Source: an uncultured Verrucomicrobia subdivision 3 bacterium (lineage in GTDB: Bacteria > Verrucomicrobiota > Verrucomicrobiia > Limisphaerales > UBA11358). Taken from it: a DNA stretch of 54,133 nucleotides. The notes beneath the pieces are model-generated. The model did not search any database. It was not told the origin of the DNA and worked only from the letters and a program-made list of their open reading frames with translations. Positions 16,886-25,010 of the stretch are shown here, piece by piece. The stretch's first letter is position 1; every line of letters starts with the position of its first letter. The translations under genes were made by a program, and so were the position numbers. The stretch lies in contig CAJAQO010000279.1 in assembly GCA_903944085.1 (NCBI GenBank), positions 1-54,133 on the forward strand, in the 5' to 3' direction.

Positions 16886-17545
16886 ATGAAAAAAGTAATC
16901 ATTGCGTTTGTGACCGGACTGTTGACGCAACAAATCGCGCCGGCACAAGGAACAGTTTATCTATCTAACCTTGGCGTGGGTCTCGGCAGTGACCTTGGCG
17001 TGGGAAGTAATTCATGGCTCTCGGTGTTGTTTACCACTGGAACCAACGCCGGCGGATATGCTCTCAATTCCATTCAGCTTGAGATGGGAAATGCTTTTGG
17101 CAATCCCAGTGGCTTCACAACCATGCTTTACACAGGACCCTTCAGCGGTCCTCCACGTAGCCTTGGCACACTGAACGGTTCCGCCGACCCGTCCACCAAC
17201 GGCGTATACATTTATTCTCCCGCTGCAGATATTAGCTTATCGCCCGGCACATTTTATATGCTTGTGCTAGGCGCAGAGACACCATTTGTCAGTGGTGCCT
17301 CGGGCGTGCCCCTTGGCTATGTGTGGAATAGAGCGCTGAATACGGCCTCCCAACACAATCCAATGGGTGGCTGGACTGGAGGCGACGGCTATTCTTATTC
17401 CACGGATAATGGTTCGTCTTGGAATTTTATTTCAGGTATTGACCCTCAATATGCCATAACTGCCACCGCCATTCCTGAACCGGATGTTTTAAGTTTGTTC
17501 GCTTTGGGCGGCTTAGGCTTGCTCTGGCACCGCCGGAGAATTTAG
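16886..17545 (+). CDS. PEP-CTERM protein, choice-of-anchor R type
   Basis: A 219-residue exported protein. It has a signal peptide (MKKVIIAFVTGLLTQQIAPA). The central beta domain (SWLSVLFTTGTNAGGYALNS... MLYTGPFSG...SPGTFYMLVLG) is of the choice-of-anchor R type. The end is the sorting signal A-I-P-E-P-D followed by a hydrophobic stretch and HRRRI. Such tails are recognised by exosortase, which anchors or releases the protein together with exopolysaccharide. No exosortase gene is in the window. ATG 16886 starts the signal peptide; an upstream in-frame start overlaps the previous gene. A decayed second copy of the sorting tail lies at 17689-17780. Confidence 0.88.
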   Translation: MKKVIIAFVTGLLTQQIAPAQGTVYLSNLGVGLGSDLGVGSNSWLSVLFTTGTNAGGYALNSIQLEMGNAFGNPSGFTTMLYTGPFSGPPRSLGTLNGSADPSTNGVYIYSPAADISLSPGTFYMLVLGAETPFVSGASGVPLGYVWNRALNTASQHNPMGGWTGGDGYSYSTDNGSSWNFISGIDPQYAITATAIPEPDVLSLFALGGLGLLWHRRRI

Positions 17546-17868
17546 GTTCACGCGCCAGTGGCCTTCGGCAAAGAAGGCTGCTGACCGCAAGCGCGAAATT
17601 TTCACGCAGATCGCGTGAAGTTCACGCACAGCCAAAGTCCCGGACAAGCAAAAGGCAATTAATTCGACCGAATTAGACTGCCATTGAGGCCACGGCTATT
17701 CCTGAACCGGGCGTTTTAAGTCTGCTCGCCTTGGGTGGTTTGGCCTTTTTCTCTGGCAGCGGCGGAAGGCAAAGGCGCGTTGGGGATCATTATTATATAG
17801 TCGGCGATAAGCACCACGTTGCCGCCGAATAAACTTTTCGCCCGTGTTGTGTGTTCTAAACTGGCGGC
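17546..17868. other. Gap holding a dyad and a PEP-CTERM relic
   Basis: No intact gene. TTCACGC (17601-17607), GCGTGAA (17613-17619) and TTCACGC (17621-17627) form a small dyad plus direct repeat that could be an operator. The relic of a PEP-CTERM tail occupies 17689-17780. The remainder leads to the GTG start at 17869. Confidence 0.5.
17689..17780 (+). pseudogene. Decayed PEP-CTERM sorting tail
   Basis: Reading from 17689 gives A-T-A-I-P-E-P-G-V-L-S-L-L-A-L-G-G-L-A-F. After a one-base shift at the T-run near 17746-17750 it continues L-W-Q-R-R-K-A-K-A-R. This is a complete sorting signal (PEP, transmembrane part, basic end) closely matching the end of the intact gene at 16886-17545 (A-T-A-I-P-E-P-D-V-L-S-L-F-A-L-G-G-L). 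No gene body precedes it. It is the stump left by a tandem duplication or deletion. Confidence 0.85.
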
Positions 17869-19023
17869 GTGCCTCTCAAAATCGGCGATAAAATTAACCT
17901 GGCCATCCACGACCTCGCGTTCGGCGGCGAAGGCGTTGGGCGCATTGACGAATTCGTGGTCTTTGTGCCGTTCGTCATCACCGGCGAAACGGTAGCGGCG
18001 GAAATCACGGAGGTGAAGAAAAATTTCGCCCGGGCCAAATTGCTGCGCGTCATCACGCCGGCGCCGGAGCGCGTGGTGCCGGAATGCGAATATTTTGGCG
18101 CGTGCGGCGGGTGCCAGTATCAGCACATAGATTACGCGGCGCAGTTGCGCTTCAAGCACAAGCAGATCGCGGATTTGTTCGAGCGGGTCGGGAAAATTTC
18201 GCCGGAGAAAATTCAGTCGGTGCTCCCCTGCCCTGCGCCTTACGGCTACCGCAACCGCATCATGATCCGCAGCCAATGGAACGGCCCGGCGAAAAAGCTG
18301 GTCATCGGCTTCATTCGCGCGGACAACCAGTTTGTGGAGGACATCGAGGAATGCAAAATTGCCGAACCGGCGCTGAACGAACAAATCAAGGAAGTCCGCG
18401 CGAATCCGCCGCCGAAGGGCGGCATCAAAGTGGTGCTGCGCGTGCAGCCGGAAAATTGGGAAGTGCCGCCGGATTCATTTTTCCAGAATAATTTTTTCCT
18501 GCTGCCCAAACTCGTCGCGACGGTGCGCGAGTTTTTGCAAGCGGCCGGAGCGCAACATTTGATTGATTTGTATTGCGGCGTGGGCTTTTTCGGCATCGAG
18601 GCGGCGGACGTGGTGAAGTCGTTCGTCGGCGTGGAATACGACCAACTGGCGATCAAGGCGGCAAGACAAAACGCGGCTTTGCGAAAAATCACGAACGGCG
18701 AATTCGTCGCGGCGAAGGTGGAAGAAATTTTGCCGGCGCTGCTGCAAAAATTTTCGGTCCTGGCGGACGGCCAGCTTGAAAATAAAACCTCGGTGATTCT
18801 GGATCCGCCGCGCAAGGGCTGCTGGCCGGAAACGCTGGAATTATTGCGGCAAACGAAGCCGGCGCAGGTGATTTATGTTTCCTGCCATCCGGCGACGATG
18901 GCGCGGGATTTGAACATTTTATGCGCGGACGGTGTCTTTGAATTATCGCGCGTGCAGCCGCTGGATATGTTCCCGCAGACGCAGCATGTGGAATGCGTGG
19001 CGGATTTGCGCCGGAGAAACTGA
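17869..19023 (+). CDS. TrmA/RlmD-family RNA (uracil-C5) methyltransferase
   Basis: A 384-residue SAM-dependent enzyme that methylates C5 of a uridine in rRNA or tRNA. An N-terminal TRAM domain (residues 1-60) is followed by the iron-sulfur cysteines C-E-Y-F-G-A-C-G-G-C-Q-Y-Q-H (about 77-90), with a later cysteine in ECKIAEP. The SAM-binding motif is DLYCGVGFFGIEAA, DPPRKGC is motif IV, and the catalytic cysteine lies in Y-V-S-C-H-P. HVECVADLRR ends the protein as usual. The start is GTG 17869. The iron-sulfur motif favours the RlmD/RumA branch over TrmA, but the target base cannot be fixed from sequence alone. Confidence 0.9.
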   Translation: MPLKIGDKINLAIHDLAFGGEGVGRIDEFVVFVPFVITGETVAAEITEVKKNFARAKLLRVITPAPERVVPECEYFGACGGCQYQHIDYAAQLRFKHKQIADLFERVGKISPEKIQSVLPCPAPYGYRNRIMIRSQWNGPAKKLVIGFIRADNQFVEDIEECKIAEPALNEQIKEVRANPPPKGGIKVVLRVQPENWEVPPDSFFQNNFFLLPKLVATVREFLQAAGAQHLIDLYCGVGFFGIEAADVVKSFVGVEYDQLAIKAARQNAALRKITNGEFVAAKVEEILPALLQKFSVLADGQLENKTSVILDPPRKGCWPETLELLRQTKPAQVIYVSCHPATMARDLNILCADGVFELSRVQPLDMFPQTQHVECVADLRRRN

Positions 19024-19066
19024 ACTTGCCAACGCGCGGTGCTTGGATTCAAACTGGATAAACCGA

Positions 19067-22021
19067 ATGCCTAAAGAAAATCAGACCGACCCGCGCACCA
19101 ATTTCGTGCCGCGTTTTTTACCGTGGCTGCTGGGCGGCCTGATGCTGGTCGTGTATTGGTTCACCTTGAACCATTGGGTGACGCTGCTGAATCTCGGCCA
19201 GGTGGCGGGAGTTTCCGGCTGGATCTGGCAGCCGCAGCTTTTCACGCCGCTGACGTATCTGGTCACGCTGCCGTTCCGCTGGCTGCCGGCGGCGCACATT
19301 CCGGTAGCTTTGAATTTATTTTCCGCCGGCTGCGGCGCGGCGACGCTGGCAATCTTGGCGCGCTCGGTGGCCCTCCTGCCGCACGACCGCACGGAAATGG
19401 AACGCACGCGGGAGCGCAGCGATTTTTCCTTTCTCACCAGTTGGGTGGCCTGGTTGCCGCCGGTGGTGGCGGTCTTCTTCGCGGGTCTGCAACTGACGTT
19501 TTGGGAACATGCCACGAGTTTTACCGGCGAGAGTTTTGAACTGCTGTGGTTTGCGGTCATCCTGTGGCAATTGCTGGAATATCGGCTGGATGAACGGGAG
19601 GGCCGGCTGTTCCTGGCGGCGGTGCTCTATGGCGCGGGCATCACGGACAACTGGGCGCTGGTGGCGTTTTTTCCGGTGTTCGTGATGGCGGTCATCTGGC
19701 TGCGCAAGCTGGATTTTTTCAATGTTAATTTTCTCGTCCGCATGTCGCTGTGCGGCCTGGCGGGACTGTTGCTGTTGTTGCTGCTGCCGCTGTTGAACCA
19801 GCTTTCGGGAACTTATCCGCTGACTTTCTGGCAGGCGCTCAAGCCTAATCTGCGCATGGACTGGCTGGTGATGAAGGCGATCCGCAGCGGCGAGGTCCGG
19901 TATAATCTGGGTTTGATCTCGCTGACTTCCCTGCTGCCGGCGTTTTTGATGGCCATTCGCTGGAGCGCGAGTTTTGGCGACCACAGTCGGGTGGGCACGA
20001 CCTTGGTCAATTACATGATCCATGTCGTCAATGCGGTGATTTTCGGCATCTGTGTCTGGGTGATGTTCGACCCGCCGTTCAGTCCCCGCCAACTGGTGCC
20101 GGCTCCCGCGCTGACTGTTTATTATCTGACCGCCTTGTGCCTGGGTTATTACTGCGGCTATTTTTTGCTGATCTTCGGCAAAGAGCCGACCCCCAGCCGG
20201 CGCATGAGCAAACCCGATCCGGCTTTGCCGCCCGGTTTCATGTGGTTGTGTCCCGTGATTGTGTTTGGCACGCTGGCGGCGGTCGTGCTGGCAATGGGGC
20301 TGCTGGTTTATAAAAACAAACCCGTCATCCGGGCGCTCAATGACGATGCCTTGCTGAAATACGCCCGATTCACGACGCAAAATCTCCCGCGTGCGGGGGC
20401 CATTTTGCTGTGCGACAGTGAAAATCCAAGCCAGGATCAACCGCTGCGGGCATATCTTGTGCAAGCGATGCTGGCCCGCGAAGGACGCGAGAAAAATTTC
20501 CCCGTGGTGGACACGCAATCCCTCAACTTGGCAGCCTACCATCAATTTTTACATAAAAATTATCCGAACGTTTGGCCGCAAACCACTACGACGAATGAAA
20601 TTGCCGTCGGCGGCGTCAACTTGCTGCACATTTACACGCTGCTAAACCAGCTCTCCAAAAGCAACAATCTGTGCTATCTCAATCCCAGTTTCGGCTATTA
20701 CTTCGAACAGTTTTATGCGGAGCCGCACGGCTTGTTTTATTCGCTGAAGCCGCTGTCGGAAGACACGCTGCTGCCACCGGCTTTGGATGATAAACTGATC
20801 GCCGAGAACGAATCATTCTGGGCCCAGGTCACGGCGAGCACCCAGCCGGCCATTGAAAAAGCGCTGAATCCGCCTAATTACAAAAAACAAAAAGGTGCCA
20901 TTGGCTGGTTCATGAAGCATCTGCACGCGGCACCGGAGCCAAATCCCAACGCCATCCTGGCCGGAACTTTTTATTCCCGCAGCCTGAATTTTCTGGGCGT
21001 GCAACTGCAACGCGCTCACGAACTCGACCAGGCCGCGAGCTGTTTCAGCGAAGCTCAAGCGCTGAATCCGGACAACGTCGTCGCCAGCATCAATCTGGAC
21101 TTCAACAAAAACCTGCGCGCGCACAAGCCCGTGGCTGTGAATCCCTCGCGGGCCACGGCTGACCAGTTCGGCAAATATCACGACTGGAGCGAAGTCATGG
21201 GCGCCAACGGCCCGTTTGACGAGCCGAGCTTTTGCTTCGAATATGGCGCGGGATTGATGATAAGCCAGCCATTGCCGCTCTTCCACCAGGCGCTGGCAGC
21301 CTTTACCCGCGTGCGCGAGGTGGCCCCGGAAAATCTGGCCACGCGCCTGTTTCTGGCGCGCATTTATCTTTTTTCCGGCAAGCCTGACCGCGCGATGGAA
21401 GCGTTGCATGATCCCCAAACCAGCCCGGCGGATTTTTTGCTGAATGAATTTAATTCCACCGAACTAAACTACCTCGCCGCTGCCGCCCATTTCCAGAACA
21501 ACGAAAAAACAGCAGGTGCGGCGTTGCTGGAAACGGAAATCGCCCGCCACCCGGACGACGAAACATTACTGATGTTCTCGGTGCAAAAATTCTTCATGGT
21601 CGGCCTTTACACGAATGCCCTTCACGTGATCAACCACAAGCTCGCGCGCACGCCAAACGATCTGGAATGGCTTTACGGCAAGGGCATGGCCAGCCTCCAG
21701 ATCGGCGCCTACTCCGATGCCGTGACGGCCTTGAGCAAAATTCTCGGAATTCAAACCAACAATCCTGACGTGCGATTTAACCGCGCCATTGCCTACCTCC
21801 AAAGCGGCCACCTCGACGATGCACGCGCTGATTTCCTCCAATTGCAAACGACCTTCACCAATTCATTCCGGGTCGCCTACGGGCTGGGCGACATTGCCTC
21901 GCGCCAGCACGACACCAACGAAGCCGTTCGCAATTACAAAATCTATCTCGCCAACGCGCCGACCAATGCCGCCGAAATCAAAGCCGTCCGTGAACGCCTG
22001 ACCCAGCTCGGCGGCCAATGA
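19067..22021 (+). CDS. DUF2723 multi-pass membrane protein with C-terminal TPRs
   Basis: A 984-residue protein. Residues 15-420 contain roughly ten hydrophobic segments (for example LLGGLMLVVYWF and LAGLLLLLLLPLL) and match the DUF2723 family, thought to be GT-C-type glycosyltransferases of Bacteroidota and Verrucomicrobiota. Residues 430-640 are a soluble domain, and 640-984 carry TPR units (SCFSEAQALNPDNVVASINL, AYLQSGHLDDARADF). Start ATG 19067 (MPKENQTDP) is preferred because longer forms overlap the methyltransferase. Only four bases separate it from the GT4 gene, so the two are co-transcribed and probably act in the same surface-glycan pathway. Confidence 0.85.
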   Translation: MPKENQTDPRTNFVPRFLPWLLGGLMLVVYWFTLNHWVTLLNLGQVAGVSGWIWQPQLFTPLTYLVTLPFRWLPAAHIPVALNLFSAGCGAATLAILARSVALLPHDRTEMERTRERSDFSFLTSWVAWLPPVVAVFFAGLQLTFWEHATSFTGESFELLWFAVILWQLLEYRLDEREGRLFLAAVLYGAGITDNWALVAFFPVFVMAVIWLRKLDFFNVNFLVRMSLCGLAGLLLLLLLPLLNQLSGTYPLTFWQALKPNLRMDWLVMKAIRSGEVRYNLGLISLTSLLPAFLMAIRWSASFGDHSRVGTTLVNYMIHVVNAVIFGICVWVMFDPPFSPRQLVPAPALTVYYLTALCLGYYCGYFLLIFGKEPTPSRRMSKPDPALPPGFMWLCPVIVFGTLAAVVLAMGLLVYKNKPVIRALNDDALLKYARFTTQNLPRAGAILLCDSENPSQDQPLRAYLVQAMLAREGREKNFPVVDTQSLNLAAYHQFLHKNYPNVWPQTTTTNEIAVGGVNLLHIYTLLNQLSKSNNLCYLNPSFGYYFEQFYAEPHGLFYSLKPLSEDTLLPPALDDKLIAENESFWAQVTASTQPAIEKALNPPNYKKQKGAIGWFMKHLHAAPEPNPNAILAGTFYSRSLNFLGVQLQRAHELDQAASCFSEAQALNPDNVVASINLDFNKNLRAHKPVAVNPSRATADQFGKYHDWSEVMGANGPFDEPSFCFEYGAGLMISQPLPLFHQALAAFTRVREVAPENLATRLFLARIYLFSGKPDRAMEALHDPQTSPADFLLNEFNSTELNYLAAAAHFQNNEKTAGAALLETEIARHPDDETLLMFSVQKFFMVGLYTNALHVINHKLARTPNDLEWLYGKGMASLQIGAYSDAVTALSKILGIQTNNPDVRFNRAIAYLQSGHLDDARADFLQLQTTFTNSFRVAYGLGDIASRQHDTNEAVRNYKIYLANAPTNAAEIKAVRERLTQLGGQ

Positions 22022-22025
22022 CGCC

Positions 22026-23195
22026 ATGCGCGTCACGCACATCATCACCCGCCTGGTCATCGGCGGCGCGCAGGAAAATACCCTGGCCACCATCCACGGG
22101 CTGCGCGCAAAACCCGGCGTCGAAGTAAAATTAATTTCCGGCCCGACCACTGGCCCGGAAGGTTCGCTGGAAAATGAAGCGGCGAAAATCCCCGGCCTGC
22201 TCACGTTGGTTCCCGAACTCGTTCGCCCGGTGCATCCGCTGAAAGATTTCCTCGCGCTGCGCCGGCTGGAAAAAATATTGCGCGCGCAAAAACCCGACCT
22301 GGTTCACACGCACAGCGGCAAGGCGGGAATTCTCGGACGCCTCGCCGCGAAACGCGCCGGCGTGCCGATCATCATCCATCACATCCACGGCCCGTCGTTT
22401 GGCAATTTTCAGGGCGCGCTCGCCAATTTCGTTTTCACCGCCGCCGAAAAACACGCGGCCAAAGTCACCGATCATTTTTTCTGCTCCGCTGGCGCGATGA
22501 CGAAATTGTATTTGGCCGCCGGCATCGGCCAGCCGGAAATGTTCACGCGCATTTTCAGCGGTTTTAATTTGGCGCCATTTGTGAACGCGCCGAGTGATCT
22601 GGCGTTGCGAAAAAAACTCGGGCTCGACGAAAATCATTTCGTCATCGGCAAGATCGGCCGCATTTTCCGGCTCAAAGGCCACGCCGATTTGGTGACCGCG
22701 TTTGCGAAAATCGCTCCGCAAATCCCGCAAGCGCGGCTGCTGTTTGTCGGCGACGGACTGTTGCGCGGCGAAATTGAAAATCAAATCCGCGCGCTCGGCC
22801 TGGCCGGCAAAGTCATTTTTGCCGGCCTCCTGCCGCCCGGCGAAGTGGCGCGTTACGTCGGCATCATGGATTGCCTCGCGCATTTGTCCTATCGCGAGGC
22901 TTTGTCCCGCGCGCTGCCGCAGGCGCTGGCCGCCGGCAAGCCAGTGGTCGCTTACAATTTTGACGGCGCAGACGAAGTCTGCCTCGAAAACGAAACCGGC
23001 TTCGTCGTCCGCACTGGCGATACGGATGCCGCCGCGCAACGGTTGCGGCAACTTGCCCGCGACCCCGCGCTCCGCAAAAAGTTGGGCCACGCCGGCGCGG
23101 CCTTCGTGCGCGAAAACTTCTCCGTCGAAAAAATGGTGGACGACCAATATAATGTTTATCTGAAACTGGCCGCCGAACGCGGCCTGCGCGCGTGA
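22026..23195 (+). CDS. Family 4 glycosyltransferase
   Basis: A 389-residue retaining glycosyltransferase with GT-B fold. The N-terminal domain starts MRVTHIITRLVIGGAQENT, the usual acceptor-side glycine-rich loop. HIHGPSFG and VIGKIGRIFRLKGHADL mark the two domains. The donor-site motif is REALSRALPQALAAGKPVVA, the E-x7-E region, in which the second family Glu position here reads Gln. It probably builds a surface polysaccharide. The WecA-type gene overlaps its stop by four bases (GTGA), so the two are translationally coupled. Confidence 0.9.
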   Translation: MRVTHIITRLVIGGAQENTLATIHGLRAKPGVEVKLISGPTTGPEGSLENEAAKIPGLLTLVPELVRPVHPLKDFLALRRLEKILRAQKPDLVHTHSGKAGILGRLAAKRAGVPIIIHHIHGPSFGNFQGALANFVFTAAEKHAAKVTDHFFCSAGAMTKLYLAAGIGQPEMFTRIFSGFNLAPFVNAPSDLALRKKLGLDENHFVIGKIGRIFRLKGHADLVTAFAKIAPQIPQARLLFVGDGLLRGEIENQIRALGLAGKVIFAGLLPPGEVARYVGIMDCLAHLSYREALSRALPQALAAGKPVVAYNFDGADEVCLENETGFVVRTGDTDAAAQRLRQLARDPALRKKLGHAGAAFVRENFSVEKMVDDQYNVYLKLAAERGLRA

Positions 23196-24169
23196 CTTTT
23201 CCGTTCAATTTTTTTGCCGCCGCCTTTCTGGGCGCGTTCGCGACCTCGCTGCTGGCGCTGCCGCTGTGGCGCAAATGGTGTCTGCGCACCAATCTCGTGG
23301 ATGATCCCGGCCACCGTAAAATCCACAGCGCGCCGGTTCCGCTGGCCGGCGGCTTTGCCGTGCTGACGGGAATTCTCCTGCCGCTGGCGGTCGGCGCAAT
23401 TTTGCTCAAACTCGGCATCGTGAAATCTGCCGCCGCCGGATTGATCGTCCACGGCATTGACCGGCGCGCAATCGAACTTTCCGTCCTCGCGCTGGGCGCG
23501 GTCGCCATCACGATTCTGGGCTGGTTGGATGACAAACACGAGTTGAAGGCGCTGCCCAAATTCATCGGGCAGTTTCTCATTTCCATCGCCGTTGCCACCG
23601 CGTGCAAGCGCATCACGTTGTTTGTTCACAGCGAAATTTTCAGTTATGCCATCACAATTCTCTGGCTGCTCACCGTCATCAACGCCTTCAATTTCATGGA
23701 CAACATGAACGGCCTGTGCGCGGGCGTGGGCGCGATTGGCGCGTTTATTTTCGCACTCATCGCCGCTGCGAATGGCGAATATCTCGTCGCCATCACGGGC
23801 TTTCTCATGTGCGGTGCGCTCGTAGGCTTTCTGCCGTGGAATTTTCCGAACGCCCGCGCGTTTCTCGGCGACGCCGGCAGCCATCTGGTCGGCTACCTGC
23901 TTGCCGTGATGGCGATTCTCCCGCATTTTTACACAAAGCAAAATCCGCGCCCGCTCGCCGTGCTTGCGCCGCTGCTCGTGCTGGTGATTCCTTTGCTCGA
24001 CCTTGCACAAGTCAGCCTGTTCCGCACGCTCAATAAAAAACCGTTTTGGATTGGCGACACCAATCACCTTTCCCACCGGCTCACGCGCGCCGGCCTGAGC
24101 CGCACCCGCGCCGTGCTGGTGCTGTGGCTGATCGTCGCCTGCATCGGTGCCATCGCGTGCTGGCTGTGA
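23192..24169 (+). CDS. WecA/TagO-type polyprenyl-phosphate sugar-1-phosphate transferase
   Basis: A 325-residue multi-pass enzyme of the MraY family that loads a sugar-1-phosphate onto undecaprenyl phosphate, the first step of a glycan chain. About nine to ten membrane segments are visible. Catalytic landmarks are the DDxxE-like W-L-D-D-K-H-E, N-F-M-D-N-M-N-G-L and F-L-G-D-A-G-S. The late loop DTNHLSHRLTRAGLSR fits the WecA branch better than MraY. The GTG start at 23192 overlaps the GT4 stop. Together with GT4 and the DUF2723 protein it makes a small surface-glycan operon. Confidence 0.92.
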   Translation: MTFPFNFFAAAFLGAFATSLLALPLWRKWCLRTNLVDDPGHRKIHSAPVPLAGGFAVLTGILLPLAVGAILLKLGIVKSAAAGLIVHGIDRRAIELSVLALGAVAITILGWLDDKHELKALPKFIGQFLISIAVATACKRITLFVHSEIFSYAITILWLLTVINAFNFMDNMNGLCAGVGAIGAFIFALIAAANGEYLVAITGFLMCGALVGFLPWNFPNARAFLGDAGSHLVGYLLAVMAILPHFYTKQNPRPLAVLAPLLVLVIPLLDLAQVSLFRTLNKKPFWIGDTNHLSHRLTRAGLSRTRAVLVLWLIVACIGAIACWL

Positions 24170-24218
24170 AACGGTTTTCTTTCGTGTGTTTCGTGTGTTT
24201 CGCGGTTAAATTTTTCCG

Positions 24219-25010
24219 GTGAAAATTTTGTTCATCGGCGACATCGTCGGCAGCCCCGGTCGGCGCGCAGTCAAGGAACTCCTGCCAAATCTGCGGCACG
24301 CGCACAGCCTCGAGGTGGTCATCGCCAACGGCGAAAATTCCGCCGGCGGCAACGGCATCACGCCGGACATCGCCACGGAACTATTCGGCTACGGCGTGGA
24401 CGCCATCACCACCGGCGACCATTTGTGGGATCAAAAAGAAGTCATGGAGCTGCTGCAAAACGAAAAGCGTTTTCTCCGCCCGCTGAATTATCCAGCCGGC
24501 ACGCCCGGCCAGGGCAGCACGATTTTGAAAATCCGCGATCTGCCACCCGTCGCCGTGATGAATGTGCAGGGCCGCACTTTCATGCAGCCGCCGCTGGACA
24601 ATCCGTTCACGCTCGCGCTGGACGAGGCGAAATGGCTGCGCCAACACACGCCAATTATCTTTGTGGATTTTCACGCCGAAGCGACCTCGGAAAAAATCGC
24701 GTTCGCGCGGATGCTGGACGGCCAGGTCAGCGCCGTGGTGGGCACGCACACGCACGTGCAGACGGCGGACGAGCAAATTTTTCCCGGCGGCACCGCGTAT
24801 CTGACGGACGCCGGTTTCACCGGCCCGCACGAAAGCGTGTTGGGCCGCGAGATACAGCCCGTGCTCCAGCGTTTCCGCACCGCCATGCCACAGCGGTTTG
24901 AAGTGGCGCGCAACGACGTGAAGCTGCACGGCGTGGTGGTTGAAATTGACCACGCCAGCGGCAAAGCAGTGAAGATACAGCGGGTGTCGGAAAATCTGAT
25001 TCAGCCATGA
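24219..25010 (+). CDS. ymdB: YmdB-type metallophosphodiesterase (TIGR00282)
   Basis: A 263-residue enzyme of the YmdB family, whose members hydrolyse 2',3'-cyclic AMP and related nucleotides. Metal ligands are in FIGDIVGSPGR, ANGENSAGGNGI, TTGDHLWD, FVDFHAEATSEK and GTHTHVQTADEQI, in the family order. Full length for the family. The start is GTG 24219, 49 bases after the WecA-type gene; the intervening DNA contains TTTCGTGTG repeated. The ATG of the next gene overlaps this stop by four bases. Confidence 0.93.
   Translation: MKILFIGDIVGSPGRRAVKELLPNLRHAHSLEVVIANGENSAGGNGITPDIATELFGYGVDAITTGDHLWDQKEVMELLQNEKRFLRPLNYPAGTPGQGSTILKIRDLPPVAVMNVQGRTFMQPPLDNPFTLALDEAKWLRQHTPIIFVDFHAEATSEKIAFARMLDGQVSAVVGTHTHVQTADEQIFPGGTAYLTDAGFTGPHESVLGREIQPVLQRFRTAMPQRFEVARNDVKLHGVVVEIDHASGKAVKIQRVSENLIQP

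Noticed and set aside
19316-20545. 409-codon minus-strand open frame inside the DUF2723 gene
   Set aside because: Gln/Arg/His-rich shadow of a membrane-protein gene.
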